From Acinetobacter sp. WCHA55 (GTDB taxonomy: Bacteria > Pseudomonadota > Gammaproteobacteria > Pseudomonadales > Moraxellaceae), in contig NZ_CP032286.1 of assembly GCF_002165305.2 (NCBI RefSeq), positions 2,108,001-2,172,000 of the forward strand: 64,000 nt of DNA. Reading direction: 5' to 3'. The notes under the pieces are model-generated. The model saw only the letters and a list, made by a program, of their open reading frames with translations, was not told the origin of the DNA and did not search any database. The position numbers and the translations under genes were made by a program. Positions within the stretch are counted from its first letter, which is position 1; each line of letters starts with the position of its first letter. This document shows positions 34,852-44,145 of this stretch, piece by piece.

Positions 34852-37326
34852 ATGGGCTTCATTTTCGCCATTCTGTTTTTAATCTGTACCCTTTGGGCTA
34901 TTTTTTATTTTGAAGTCAGTCGCTTACTTGGGACAGCAATCCTTATTTTTGTATCCCTCTTCACAGCTATTTTTATCAATCCGTGGTCATTACTTTTAGG
35001 TCTACCCTTAATTATTCTCAGCCTGATTGTGGTTATTGATCCATTACGCAAATCATTAATCACTCAACCAGCCTATAAAGCTTTAGCCAAAGCCATGCCG
35101 AGTATGAGCAGTACCGAACGCGAAGCATTAGATGCAGGTACCAGTTGGTGGGAAAAAGAATTATTTATGGGTGCGCCTGACTGGAAAAAATTTGATGGTT
35201 ATGTCTATCCAACCTTGTCTGCTGAAGAGCAATCCTTCTTAGATCATGAAGTTGAACACCTTTGTGGTTTACTGAATGAATGGGAAATTCATCACCACTT
35301 AAAAGATCTTCCTGTTGAAGCATGGCAATACATCAAAGAACAAGGCTTTTTGGGTTTAATTATTCCCAAAGAATACGGCGGTCGTGCGTTTAGCTCGTTT
35401 GCCCAAAGCCGCATCATGAGCAAAATTTCTTCACGCTCACTGACCACTGCCGTCAGTTGTATGGTGCCCAACTCTCTAGGTCCAGGTGAGTTGCTTTTAC
35501 ATTATGGAACTGAGGAACAAAAACAACGCTATCTACCAGGACTCGCCAAAGGTGAAGAAATCCCCTGTTTCGGTTTAACCAGTCCCGAGGCTGGTTCAGA
35601 CGCTGGGGCAATACCTGATACAGGCGTGGTCTGTTATGGCATGTTTGAAGGCCGAGAAATACTCGGTTTACGTATGAACTTTTCAAAACGCTGGATTACA
35701 CTGGCACCTATTGCAACTGTGATTGGCCTCGCTTTTAAACTCTATGACCCTGATGGACTCTTAGGCGATGCAAGCAAAACTGAATACGGTATCACCTGTG
35801 CCTTATTACCTGCCAGTCATGCAGGTGTCCAAGTCGGTGCACGCCATAATCCTGGTTCCCCTTTTATGAATGGAACGGTCGATGGACAAGATGTTTTTAT
35901 CCCACTTGATTGGATTATTGGTGGGGTTGAAAATGCAGGTAAAGGTTGGCGCATGCTGATGGAGTGCTTAGCTGTAGGTCGCGGTATTTCCCTACCTGCA
36001 CTCTCCACTGCTTCTGCTGAAATGGCCTATTTAAGCGTCGGTGCTTTTGCCAAAGTCCGCCAACAGTTTAAAATTTCTGTGGGACATTTTGAAGGTGTGC
36101 AAGAAGCCACTAGTGATATTGCCAGCGGTGCGTATATGTTAGAAGCTTTTCGCTATATGGTGACCTGTGGTTTAAATGAAGGTGGAAAACCTGCTGTAAT
36201 GACAGCTATGGCCAAATACTATGCCACTGAAACCATGCGTAAAATTGTCAATCACGGCATGGATGTCGTTGGTGGACGGGCTGTGCAAATGGGGCCACGC
36301 AATTTCTTAGCACTGAATTATCAAGCGATCCCCATTTCAATTACTGTTGAAGGGGCCAATATTTTAAGCCGTTCTTTAATGATCTTTGGTCAAGGCTCTA
36401 TGCGCTGTCATCCTTATTTATATGAAGAGCTGCAACTCCTTCAAGTAGAAGATACTAAAACCGCTTTAGCGCCTTTCGACACGCTACTTTTTAAACATTT
36501 GGCTTATACCTTTAACCGAACAGCACGTTCATTCAGCTATGGTATCTTCGGTGGTCCTTCAGATGCTTCCGCACAGACAGATGATTTCTCACGTCCTTTT
36601 TACAAAACCATTAACCGTTTCAGTGCCAACTTCGCTTTAACCGCAGACCTTTGTTTAGGCTTACTTGCAGGCGATATTAAACGCAAGGAAATGCTTTCAG
36701 GGCGTTTAGCTGACATTCATGCCCACCTATTTATCGCGACCGCTATTTTGAAGTTTTATGAAAAAGGACAACGTAGTGAGGCTGAGCAACAACATGCTCA
36801 ACTGGCTTTAGAAAAAGCATTCGTGCAAATTCAGGATGCATTTGATGGACTATTTGCAAACTTTCCTATGCGAGTCGCAGCTTGTGTAGTCAAATTTATC
36901 TGTTTCCCTTTTGGTCGTGTTGCCCAACAACCAAGTGACCAGCTAAAAACTCAATTAGGACTTGCCATCATGGAAAATAATCCTTTCCGTGAGCAACTGA
37001 AACAGCATGTTTTTTACAATACCGATCCAAATGATGTCTTTGGACGTATGGAAAATGCATTCCAAGCAGCATTAAAGATTGATCCGCTGTGGACGAAGTT
37101 TAAAAAAGCAGAGTCCAAAGAACAATTTAGAGGCTTAGATTTTGAATCACATATTCAACATGCGCTTGAAACAGGATTCATCAGCTCTGAGGAAGCGGAT
37201 CAGTTGCTTCATTACAATGCTCAACGCTTCGATAGTATGCTCACCGACATTTTCGACCATGAGCTTGAACAGACACTAGATTTAAAGAATCCCTACCACT
37301 CAAAGGCTTCCGATATTCAAGCTTAA
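34852..37326 (+). CDS. fadE: Acyl-CoA dehydrogenase FadE
   Basis: The 824-residue protein has two N-terminal membrane helices (about 1-20 and 30-62), then an acyl-CoA dehydrogenase core (about 120-560) with GLTSPEAGSDAGAIPD, and a long C-terminal domain. This is the FadE layout, more than twice the length of ordinary acyl-CoA dehydrogenases. It catalyses the first oxidation step of fatty acid beta-oxidation, passing electrons to ETF or the membrane. A GGGAGG ribosome binding site precedes the ATG. It complements the alkane genes at 57-59 kb. Confidence 0.95.
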   Translation: MGFIFAILFLICTLWAIFYFEVSRLLGTAILIFVSLFTAIFINPWSLLLGLPLIILSLIVVIDPLRKSLITQPAYKALAKAMPSMSSTEREALDAGTSWWEKELFMGAPDWKKFDGYVYPTLSAEEQSFLDHEVEHLCGLLNEWEIHHHLKDLPVEAWQYIKEQGFLGLIIPKEYGGRAFSSFAQSRIMSKISSRSLTTAVSCMVPNSLGPGELLLHYGTEEQKQRYLPGLAKGEEIPCFGLTSPEAGSDAGAIPDTGVVCYGMFEGREILGLRMNFSKRWITLAPIATVIGLAFKLYDPDGLLGDASKTEYGITCALLPASHAGVQVGARHNPGSPFMNGTVDGQDVFIPLDWIIGGVENAGKGWRMLMECLAVGRGISLPALSTASAEMAYLSVGAFAKVRQQFKISVGHFEGVQEATSDIASGAYMLEAFRYMVTCGLNEGGKPAVMTAMAKYYATETMRKIVNHGMDVVGGRAVQMGPRNFLALNYQAIPISITVEGANILSRSLMIFGQGSMRCHPYLYEELQLLQVEDTKTALAPFDTLLFKHLAYTFNRTARSFSYGIFGGPSDASAQTDDFSRPFYKTINRFSANFALTADLCLGLLAGDIKRKEMLSGRLADIHAHLFIATAILKFYEKGQRSEAEQQHAQLALEKAFVQIQDAFDGLFANFPMRVAACVVKFICFPFGRVAQQPSDQLKTQLGLAIMENNPFREQLKQHVFYNTDPNDVFGRMENAFQAALKIDPLWTKFKKAESKEQFRGLDFESHIQHALETGFISSEEADQLLHYNAQRFDSMLTDIFDHELEQTLDLKNPYHSKASDIQA

Positions 37327-37359
37327 TCCTCTCATCGGTTTTCGAAACGCCTAAAAGAT

Positions 37360-37380
37360 AAAAGTCCTTTACGGGCTTTT
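37360..37380 (+). terminator. Terminator after fadE
   Basis: AAAAGTCC (37360-37367) pairs with GGGCTTTT (37373-37380), with one T-G pair; ATTTTAT follows. A single DnaA-box consensus TTATCCACA lies at 37384-37392, directly beyond. Confidence 0.65.
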
Positions 37381-37422
37381 ATTTTATCCACATGCTATAA
37401 ACCATGGAATCGAAACGAAGTT

Positions 37423-37683
37423 TTAAATCCAATACACGTTTAAACGGTAATAGAACTCTTCTACTTCCAAACGAACTTGATAACCTAGTTGTGTCAGTTC
37501 TGCTGAAAAATGACGAATATCTTCTAAGGGTAAATGTTTTGGCAGAACCGTAAATACCGCAGTATTTCCCTGTTTGGCACTCTCCTCGATGAGTGATGCT
37601 AAACGTAATTTGTAGATTTCAATATCTAAATATGCTTGGTTGGACATAATTTTTGCCTGTTCGGCATTAATAAAAGCAGCCAT
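37423..37683 (-). CDS. Small hypothetical protein (86 aa)
   Basis: An 86-residue soluble protein starts at ATG 37683 behind a good GGAGG ribosome binding site. Longer extensions to 37734 are unnecessary. The N-terminal half is helical (NAEQAKIMSNQAYLDIEIYKLR). The C-terminal half has a mixed pattern (FTVLPKHLPLEDIRHFSAEL, then YQVRLEVEEFYYRLNVYW). I recognise no family. It ends 96 bp from the fadE stop and converges on fadE. Function unknown. Confidence 0.7.
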   Translation of the reverse strand: MAAFINAEQAKIMSNQAYLDIEIYKLRLASLIEESAKQGNTAVFTVLPKHLPLEDIRHFSAELTQLGYQVRLEVEEFYYRLNVYWI

Positions 37684-37902
37684 ATTTTCCTCCAAATTCA
37701 CCCAAGTATTGACTATGAAACTAACGCAGATCAAAAAATCGTATAACGTGATTTGGTAACACTGTGTAGCCGTTCCTTAGAAAAATAATAAGAAGAATCA
37801 AATCGATTTAAAAAGGCAGCGACTGCAATCCAAATTTTTCTATTCATCAAACTAACTAACCGTTACAGAAAAAATAAATAAAGTTACCATCTATTCTATT
37901 TA

Positions 37903-37921
37903 AATAATAATTGTTATCATT
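37903..37921 (+). promoter_or_regulatory. Candidate Fur box
   Basis: AATAATAATTGTTATCATT matches the 19-bp Fur consensus at 12 of 19 positions when aligned by eye. It lies 36 bp upstream of the first gene of the iron-reductase operon, so iron repression of that operon is plausible. Confidence 0.6.
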
Positions 37922-37956
37922 TGCAATATTGCTTACTAATACACCAACTCTCTTCC

Positions 37957-38307
37957 ATGAATAGCACCACTCAAATTGATGCCTTGGTTCATTCGGAAAA
38001 AGTTCGTCCGAAACCAACCAAAAAGAAAAATGTAGATACCCCCGTTAGCTACCGTCTGATGGTGTTGTACCGATTTGCTCTTGCCTTACTTGGAGGCTAT
38101 CTCCTTGCAGCACTTTCTGCATTAGCCATTGCTAAAATCTTTATTGCAAATCCTGTGAATGCCGCCATGAGCGCCACCCTCATTGCATTTTGTCTTAACT
38201 GTGCTGCCTTTATTTGGGTCTTTATGGTTCAAAAAACCTTAAAAGCAACGCTCGGTATTGCTGTGCCATGTATTGCACTGTATGCCCTACTCAAATTTTT
38301 AGGATAG
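37957..38307 (+). CDS. DUF3649-like iron uptake membrane protein
   Basis: A 116-residue protein with two or three membrane segments (about 32-56, 63-84, 90-110) and a basic N-terminus (EKVRPKPTKKK). Its place directly before a PepSY reductase and a DUF3325 protein, downstream of a Fur box, matches gene clusters for siderophore-iron reduction. I start at ATG 37957, since a longer start would run into the Fur box. The family call rests on context as much as sequence. pepSY begins 7 bp after it. Confidence 0.7.
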   Translation: MNSTTQIDALVHSEKVRPKPTKKKNVDTPVSYRLMVLYRFALALLGGYLLAALSALAIAKIFIANPVNAAMSATLIAFCLNCAAFIWVFMVQKTLKATLGIAVPCIALYALLKFLG

Positions 38308-38314
38308 TTTTTCA

Positions 38315-40042
38315 ATGCGTGTTGATCAAAAAGCGGAAGGACCGCGCCAATCCATGTCATGGTTGCATACATGGGCCAGTCTCATTTTAGGGTGGCTGCT
38401 GTATGCAATTTTTGTGACTGGAACACTCAGTTTTTTCCAAAATGAAATTTCTACTTGGATGAAACCCGAAACCCATCAATCTATCCCTGCGCAGTCTCAA
38501 GTGCAACAAATGCAGGTCGCGCTCAACTATTTACAAAAAAACCACCCTGATGCAGGCAGTTGGAACATTCAACTACCTAACTCACGGCAAACTACGACTG
38601 AAGTAACTATTCGTGCCGTTGGTGAAGATCCGAAAGCACGTCGTGGTGGAACACGTATCACCTTAGATAGTGCGACTGGTGAACTGATTGAACCACGGGA
38701 TACACGTGGTGGGGGGTTCCTGTACCGTTTCCATTTTGAATTGTATGGTTTACCCCGTTTGTGGACGCGTTGGTTGGTCGGGATTGCCACCATGTTCATG
38801 TTGGTTGCAATTGTTAGCGGTATCATTACCCATAAAAAAATCTTTAAAGACTTCTTTACCTTTCGCTCAGGCAAAGGTCAGCGTTCATGGCTGGATGCAC
38901 ACAACGCAACCGCTGTTTTTGCATTGCCTTTTCACTTAATGATTACTTTTAGTGGCTTACTGCTACTCATGTTTATGTTCATGCCTTGGGGAATTAACCA
39001 AGCGTATGAAAATCGACAACAGTTCTTACGTGACCAACAGGCCAGCATGATTGAGCAGCCCCAAAAAGCTGAAGATCAGCAGAGCGAAGGTCGAAGTCAA
39101 CGCGAAGGTGAAAGAGCGGATCATGGGGAACGCGGACAGCAACGTGGTGAACATGCTCAAGGTCGGGGTGGGGAACGTCCACAATCCGAACTCAACCCTG
39201 CACCACTGACAGACCTAGCACCAATCATGGTGATGGTACAACAACAGTGGAAAGACAATCCAATTGCTTCGATTAACATTATTTCACCCAATACAGACCA
39301 AGCCAAAATTGAGTTCCGTGCCTTGCGTGCTGAAAGTGTCGCGCATCGCAATGTGTATGCAACCCTTAACTACAATGGGGTCACGGGTCAAGATGAAACG
39401 GATAAAAATATACGGATAAAAAATCCATCGATTCCGAGTGGCATCTATAACGTGGTCACCGTCTTACACGAAGCACGTGGCCTCGACTTAGCACTGCGTT
39501 GGTTGCTGTTCTGTTCAGGCATTTTAGGTACGCTCATGGTGGCGACAGGTCTGATCCTTTGGTGTGTAAAACGTGCACCCCAACAGCAGAAACAAGGCTA
39601 TAAATCGTTTGGTTTCCGACTGGTTGAAGTCCTGAATATTGCGGCCATTATTGGTTTACCTTTAGCCTGCGCTGCATATTTTTATGCCAATCGTTTCATT
39701 CCAGCAGATGTAGAAATGCGGTTAAACTGGGAGATTCGTAGCTTCTTTGTAGTATGGTTACTCACTCTGATTTATGCCATTTTCCGTACCCACCGCCAAG
39801 CATGGTTAGACTTACTTTTATTGGCAACGCTCGCTTTTGCCCTGTTACCATTGGTCAACTTGATCACAGGCGGTCAAGCTTTATGGAACAGCATTGCACA
39901 GGGTCAATGGATGATTGCATCGGTTGATTTAGCTATGTGGGTAATGGCTGTGATTTTCTATTTCGCTTATGACAAAGTTAAAAAACATCAAGGTTTGCCG
40001 AACAAAAAAGTGAAAGCACCTGTTCAGGAGGCCAAAGCATGA
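38315..40042 (+). CDS. PepSY-associated membrane protein, iron reductase type
   Basis: The 575-residue protein has a PepSY-TM layout. There is an N-terminal membrane helix (about 20-42), a periplasmic domain, and helices at about 150-172, 200-222, 388-410, 440-460, 480-500 and 520-550. HVWGQRFRFHFELYGL-like His-containing segments (RFHFELYGLPRLWTRW) fit heme-dependent reductases such as FsrB-type siderophore reductases. A low-complexity Gln/Arg/Glu/Gly insert (about 245-290) forms a loop. The gene overlaps the DUF3325 gene by four bases. Confidence 0.82.
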   Translation: MRVDQKAEGPRQSMSWLHTWASLILGWLLYAIFVTGTLSFFQNEISTWMKPETHQSIPAQSQVQQMQVALNYLQKNHPDAGSWNIQLPNSRQTTTEVTIRAVGEDPKARRGGTRITLDSATGELIEPRDTRGGGFLYRFHFELYGLPRLWTRWLVGIATMFMLVAIVSGIITHKKIFKDFFTFRSGKGQRSWLDAHNATAVFALPFHLMITFSGLLLLMFMFMPWGINQAYENRQQFLRDQQASMIEQPQKAEDQQSEGRSQREGERADHGERGQQRGEHAQGRGGERPQSELNPAPLTDLAPIMVMVQQQWKDNPIASINIISPNTDQAKIEFRALRAESVAHRNVYATLNYNGVTGQDETDKNIRIKNPSIPSGIYNVVTVLHEARGLDLALRWLLFCSGILGTLMVATGLILWCVKRAPQQQKQGYKSFGFRLVEVLNIAAIIGLPLACAAYFYANRFIPADVEMRLNWEIRSFFVVWLLTLIYAIFRTHRQAWLDLLLLATLAFALLPLVNLITGGQALWNSIAQGQWMIASVDLAMWVMAVIFYFAYDKVKKHQGLPNKKVKAPVQEAKA

Positions 40043-40377
40043 TTTGGTTTCTGATCATTTGGACATTAGCAACCTTAGGTTTTTTTGCTCTTGCCAACAG
40101 TATGTCTAAGCACCAAAAGCAAATCTTTGCTAAAGAACTGACACTTCAGCAAACACGCTTAGCAACCACTGTGGGTTGGTTACTCCTCATTGTTTCTTTG
40201 CTCATTTGCTTAACACAAGGACATTGGAGCACCGAAATCAGTTATTGGGTCGGCGTAATTAGCTTCGCGGCGTTGTTTGTTGGGCTTTGCTTAAGTTATT
40301 TTGAGCAAAAAATTAGGAATATCGCTGTTTCAGTTTTACTCATATTTATATCCAGTCTAACTTTGCACCTAATCTAA
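40039..40377 (+). CDS. DUF3325 family small membrane protein
   Basis: The 112-residue protein has about three to four membrane helices (about 2-18, 37-55, 66-84, 92-111). Its start overlaps the PepSY gene stop by four bases (ATGA). DUF3325 proteins commonly sit beside PepSY and DUF3649 genes in iron-reductase operons, which this cluster follows. The role is unknown but presumably part of the same complex. A terminator follows directly. Confidence 0.75.
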   Translation: MIWFLIIWTLATLGFFALANSMSKHQKQIFAKELTLQQTRLATTVGWLLLIVSLLICLTQGHWSTEISYWVGVISFAALFVGLCLSYFEQKIRNIAVSVLLIFISSLTLHLI

Positions 40378-40381
40378 GCCT

Positions 40382-40408
40382 AAAAGCCAATCTTCGGATT
40401 GGCTTTTT
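40382..40408 (+). terminator. Terminator after the iron-reductase operon
   Basis: AAAAGCCAATC (40382-40392) pairs with GATTGGCTTTT (40397-40407) around a TTCG tetraloop. Confidence 0.93.
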
Positions 40409-40456
40409 CATTTGAAAGCATTAGGCTATCTACAGTTTAAATCTTTGGTTATTTCT

Positions 40457-40975
40457 ATGCCTAAATCTCCTAAAATTCCTGCTGAATTGGTCAACCTTGC
40501 AACAACGGGTAATAGTGATGCTCAATTTGAACTTGCTGAACTGTATATGCAAAGTGAAAATGAAGATGACATTACTCTTGCAGAAGAATGGGCGCTCAAA
40601 GCAGCAGCATTAGGTCATGTAGAAGCCATGTATTGGCTCGGTGAAGGTTATGCTTTTTATGCCAAAGAGCTTCGTGAAGAAGACCCAAGCGAAGCAGAAA
40701 CCTACTTTGGACATGCACATCACTGGTTAAAACAAGCTGCTGAACTAAAACACCCTACAGCAATATTAGAGTTGGCTGGTTTTTACCGTCGGGGCGATGT
40801 GGTTGAAAAAGATGTCACTAAGTCAATTGAACTGGTACAACAAGCGGCGGAACTGGGTGAGGCTCAAGCCATGCGTGATTTGGCTTTCATTTATGAAAAT
40901 GCACTAGGTGTCGATGCCGATGAAGAAAAAGCCAAATACTGGCATGACAAGGCGGATGCCGCAGAGCAAGAATAA
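40457..40975 (+). CDS. Sel1-repeat protein
   Basis: The 172-residue soluble protein is made of Sel1-like tetratricopeptide-type repeats, for example AEEWALKAAALGHVEAMYWL, HHWLKQAAELKHPTAILELA and SIELVQQAAELGEAQAMRDL. Such repeats form protein-interaction solenoids. The partner is unknown. I start at ATG 40457, since the preceding frame reaches back into the upstream terminator. The C-terminal tail is acidic (VDADEEKAKYWHDKADAAEQE, a region at about 152-172). It converges on the DUF4424 gene. Confidence 0.8.
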   Translation: MPKSPKIPAELVNLATTGNSDAQFELAELYMQSENEDDITLAEEWALKAAALGHVEAMYWLGEGYAFYAKELREEDPSEAETYFGHAHHWLKQAAELKHPTAILELAGFYRRGDVVEKDVTKSIELVQQAAELGEAQAMRDLAFIYENALGVDADEEKAKYWHDKADAAEQE

Positions 40976-40980
40976 AAGCA

Positions 40981-41006
40981 AAAGCCCATCCTTTGATGGG
41001 CTTTTT
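40981..41006. terminator. Bidirectional terminator
   Basis: AAAGCCCATC (40981-40990) pairs with GATGGGCTTT (40995-41004) between convergent genes, with A- and T-runs for both strands. Confidence 0.9.
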
Positions 41007-41011
41007 ACTAC

Positions 41012-41965
41012 TTAAAACTTACGCACAAAAATAATATCTAAATCCTGCTTAGGCACAAAATTCTTTTCTGTCATTTGAAATTGTGTCGAACTGATCTTTT
41101 TCACCTGACCATTCCAACAAAATGAAACCAACTCATTGGGATCACGCTCAATCGTCAGTTTAAAATTTTGAATCGGTTTCGCCCAATTTGCGCCCGTTTT
41201 CAAGATATAACCCAACGCCTGATAAGGTGCATATTGTGATTTGGCTTTTTTCAAACCTGCTTTGAAGCTTTGATCCATACAATAAGTCTTTTCATCCTCT
41301 TCAGGATATAAAGAGACCGAACCACCGACCAATGGTGCATATTCATGCTGAATATGGGTCATGCTGTTCGCTTTAAAATTTTGTTTCCAACTATAAATAA
41401 CCTGAGACTGCCAGCGAATGAGATCTTCATCTTGAATTTTTAGTAGTTTTTGCACTCTTGGACTTTTACAAGTTTGAATTTTTTTCTGAATAGAAGTACT
41501 TATATCGGCATTTTCACCTTTCCACGGCTGTATCAACTCTTGCTGCGTGAGACTACAAGCCATAAGCTCATTCGTTACATCGGCTTGAAAGTCTCCATCA
41601 TGAACATATTCTTGTTCACTACTCGGTAAAAAAGCCCGTACATGCACCTGAGGCTGTATACGCTGACCATTAACTTGAACTGTAAAACTATCAATTAAAC
41701 CTGTGGCATCAGCATAATCATAGTCCATGTAATTTTGAACTTTCGGTAAGGGAAATAAAATAGTCTCGTTTACCAAATGTTTACTTAAATTTTTAAACTC
41801 ATAATCGACAGTGATTCGCTTTTTACTGATAAATAAGTTTTCACTATACATTTGAATATCTTTATTTTTCAGATATTGCACACCGCCTGTTGCAACAAAA
41901 CCTGTACTGTCATTTGCACTCACGTACATAGACATAAATACGAATAACCCTATTATTTTTTTCAT
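41012..41965 (-). CDS. DUF4424 family exported protein
   Basis: The 317-residue protein has a signal peptide ending near VSAN (about 17). The mature part has the DUF4424 pattern (FVATGGVQYLKNKDIQMYSE, then LFISKKRITVDYEFKN). The N-terminal 60 residues are the most family-like. The function of the family is unknown; it is probably periplasmic. It is transcribed with the C39-like gene 21 bp upstream, so the pair may be one operon. Four cysteines in the mature part could form disulfides. Confidence 0.75.
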   Translation of the reverse strand: MKKIIGLFVFMSMYVSANDSTGFVATGGVQYLKNKDIQMYSENLFISKKRITVDYEFKNLSKHLVNETILFPLPKVQNYMDYDYADATGLIDSFTVQVNGQRIQPQVHVRAFLPSSEQEYVHDGDFQADVTNELMACSLTQQELIQPWKGENADISTSIQKKIQTCKSPRVQKLLKIQDEDLIRWQSQVIYSWKQNFKANSMTHIQHEYAPLVGGSVSLYPEEDEKTYCMDQSFKAGLKKAKSQYAPYQALGYILKTGANWAKPIQNFKLTIERDPNELVSFCWNGQVKKISSTQFQMTEKNFVPKQDLDIIFVRKF

Positions 41966-41986
41966 TTTAATCTTCTTTTTTAAGGT

Positions 41987-42520
41987 TTAATGTTCTGCAT
42001 GAGTCTCAAAGTTTGCATTCTCGATCATGATCACCTGACGACAAATGCCTTCGGCTTTTCGTTGTTGTTCAAATACAGATGCTGGCATAGCATCAAAACT
42101 GTCAAAGAAACAAATTTCTTGTTCATCTATAGAGTAAACCAGTGAATGGTTTCCGACGCCTTCTAAAGTATCGTAATACACAATAATAAAGTTATTCTGT
42201 TCAAACGCCTGCTGAATGTGTTGATAATTGATTGCAGGCGAAATAAGTAACTTTAACTGTTCAGCTTCGGCATAACTCAGTTTTTCTTGTTCTTGAAGAT
42301 CTGGGTCTTCATCGGTATAGAAATGTACATTGAAACCAAACTTTTTTAAGCCTACAGCCAAGCCAATAGTAGTAGTTCCGTTTTCTGCATCGTAACCACA
42401 GACCTCAATCAATTGTTCAATCTCTGGATCTATACCCAAATGTTGTAGCATCATCCATACCGCATAGATACCGCCATTGGCTTCAAGGTTCATTAAGGAT
42501 TCAGGGATATTCACGGTCAT
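41987..42520 (-). CDS. C39-like papain-fold protein lacking the catalytic Cys
   Basis: A 177-residue protein with the layout of a C39-like peptidase: NGGIYAVWMMLQHLGI helix, GLAVGLKKFGFNVHFYT, an AINYQHIQQAFEQNNFIIVYYD segment, then NHSLVYSIDEQEICFFDSFD with H125 and D140. The position where C39 enzymes carry Cys ('DCG..AL') reads NGG here, so the nucleophile is missing. A non-catalytic or immunity-type role is possible. I start at ATG 42520; longer forms lack support. A hairpin sits against the start codon. Confidence 0.7.
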   Translation of the reverse strand: MTVNIPESLMNLEANGGIYAVWMMLQHLGIDPEIEQLIEVCGYDAENGTTTIGLAVGLKKFGFNVHFYTDEDPDLQEQEKLSYAEAEQLKLLISPAINYQHIQQAFEQNNFIIVYYDTLEGVGNHSLVYSIDEQEICFFDSFDAMPASVFEQQRKAEGICRQVIMIENANFETHAEH

Positions 42521-42548
42521 AACACAATTCAAAAAAGATGATTGTGTT
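42521..42548 (-). promoter_or_regulatory. Hairpin abutting the C39-like gene start
   Basis: AACACAAT (42521-42528) pairs with ATTGTGTT (42541-42548). On the minus strand this stem ends at the start codon (42520), where a ribosome binding site would lie. It could affect translation or be an operator between the divergent genes. Confidence 0.5.
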
Positions 42549-42567
42549 GATAATAAACAAAACATCG

Positions 42568-42596
42568 TTGGAACTGAATCAATTTCCAAGTACAAT
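42568..42596 (+). promoter_or_regulatory. ahcY promoter
   Basis: TTGGAA (42568-42573), a 17-bp spacer, and TACAAT (42591-42596) form a good sigma-70 promoter. The predicted start of transcription at about 42603 falls at the first base of the riboswitch. The two predictions support each other. Confidence 0.65.
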
Positions 42597-42604
42597 ATTC
42601 CGCA

Positions 42605-42705
42605 GTCGAGGGATGCTGCGACTTTCTTACAGGTACATAAATGTAAGATCGCTAGGCTCGACGATTCGGTTAGACACTCGTTTTAATCAACAACGGCATC
42701 CGCGA
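42605..42705 (+). ncRNA. SAH riboswitch upstream of ahcY
   Basis: The element shows the SAH (S-adenosylhomocysteine) riboswitch pattern. GGATGC (42611-42616) pairs with GCATCC (42696-42701). GCGA (42618-42621) and TCGC (42649-42652) extend a hairpin with TCTTACA/TGTAAGA arms (42625-42631 and 42642-42648). CGAG (42607-42610) can pair with CTCG (42657-42660). AGGCTCG and AACGGC segments match the conserved core. It precedes ahcY, whose substrate is SAH, so it should raise AhcY when SAH accumulates. The RBS at 42731 lies about 30 bases past it. Confidence 0.8.
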
Positions 42706-42743
42706 ACATAATGATCAATTTTTGTATTTATAAGGAGATCGTA

Positions 42744-44126
42744 ATGAACGCGGTTAATGCTTCATTTACAGATTATAAAGTTGCTGACATCACTCTAGCT
42801 GATTACGGCCGTAAAGAAATCAAACTTGCTGAAGCTGAAATGCCAGCTTTAATGGGTCTTCGTAAGCGTTATGCTGCTGCAAAACCACTTGCAGGCGCGA
42901 AAATCCTTGGCTGTATCCACATGACTATTCAAACTGCTGTTTTAATTGAAACATTAGTTGAATTGGGCGCAGAAGTTCGTTGGACTTCATGTAACATCTT
43001 CTCTACTCAAGACCATGCTGCTGCTGCAATTGCGGCTTCTGGTGTTCCTGTATTTGCTTGGAAAGGCGAAACTGAAGAAGAATACATGTGGTGTCTTGAA
43101 CAACAAATCAACGTTAATGGCACGCCTTGGGATGCCAACATGATTTTGGATGATGGTGGTGATTTAACATTACTTGTTCATGAAAAATATCCTGAAGTTA
43201 TTGCAAAAATTCATGGTGTGACAGAAGAAACAACAACAGGTGTTCAACGTCTGTATGAAATGCTTCGTGATGGCACTTTGAAAGTTCCTGCAATCAACGT
43301 CAACGATTCAGTAACTAAATCTAAAAACGACAACAAATACGGTTGCCGCCACTCACTGAATGATGCCATCAAACGCGGTACAGATATGCTTTTATCTGGT
43401 CGTCGTGCACTTGTAATTGGTTATGGTGATGTAGGTAAAGGCTCTGCTCAATCACTTCGTCAAGAAGGCATGATTGTACGTGTCACTGAAGTTGACCCTA
43501 TCTGTGCAATGCAAGCATGTATGGATGGTTATGAAGTTGTATCCCCATACAAAAATGGCGTACAAACTGGTAAAAAAGAAGATGTAAATGCAGATCTTCT
43601 TCAAAATACTGACCTAATCGTAACGACAACTGGTAACTACCACGTATGTGACGCTGCAATGCTTGATTCATTAAAAGCAGGTGCAGTGGTGTGTAACATC
43701 GGTCACTTCGACACTGAAATTGACACCAACTACTTACGTGGTTACAAGTGGGTTGAAGTGAAGCCTCAAGTTCACCAAGTTTACCGTTCTGAAAATGATA
43801 GCGACTACCTCATTCTTCTTTCTGAAGGTCGTCTGGTTAACCTGGGTAATGCGACAGGTCACCCATCACGTATCATGGATGGTTCATTTGCTAACCAAGT
43901 ACTTGGTCAAATGCACTTGTTCGCTGAAAAATTTGCTGATCTTGCTGAAGATCAAAAACAAGCAGCGATTCGTGTAGAACTTCTTCCTAAGAAATTAGAT
44001 GAAGAAGTTGCTGCGGCAATGGTTGCTGGTTTTGGTGGTGTCTTGACTCAATTGACTCAAGAACAAGCAGACTACTTAGGTGTAGCTGTTGAAGGTCCGT
44101 TCAAATCTGACGCTTATAAATACTAA
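42744..44126 (+). CDS. ahcY: Adenosylhomocysteinase
   Basis: The 460-residue NAD-dependent enzyme splits SAH into adenosine and homocysteine, relieving feedback on methyltransferases. The NAD motif is [11 protein letters not shown] (about 232-242). [20 protein letters not shown] substrate segments are visible ([16 protein letters not shown]), and the C-terminal FKSDAYKY matches the family end. I start at ATG 42744 with AAGGAGAT upstream; an earlier ATG at 42711 has no RBS and lies against the riboswitch. It precedes metF, forming the methyl-cycle pair. Confidence 0.95.
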   Translation: MNAVNASFTDYKVADITLADYGRKEIKLAEAEMPALMGLRKRYAAAKPLAGAKILGCIHMTIQTAVLIETLVELGAEVRWTSCNIFSTQDHAAAAIAASGVPVFAWKGETEEEYMWCLEQQINVNGTPWDANMILDDGGDLTLLVHEKYPEVIAKIHGVTEETTTGVQRLYEMLRDGTLKVPAINVNDSVTKSKNDNKYGCRHSLNDAIKRGTDMLLSGRRALVIGYGDVGKGSAQSLRQEGMIVRVTEVDPICAMQACMDGYEVVSPYKNGVQTGKKEDVNADLLQNTDLIVTTTGNYHVCDAAMLDSLKAGAVVCNIGHFDTEIDTNYLRGYKWVEVKPQVHQVYRSENDSDYLILLSEGRLVNLGNATGHPSRIMDGSFANQVLGQMHLFAEKFADLAEDQKQAAIRVELLPKKLDEEVAAAMVAGFGGVLTQLTQEQADYLGVAVEGPFKSDAYKY

Positions 44127-44145
44127 GTTGCAAACCTCTCCTAAC

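Noticed and set aside
37384..37392. Third TTATCCACA as a replication site
   Set aside because: A single box beside a terminator could be chance; noted only with the 31.2 kb pair.
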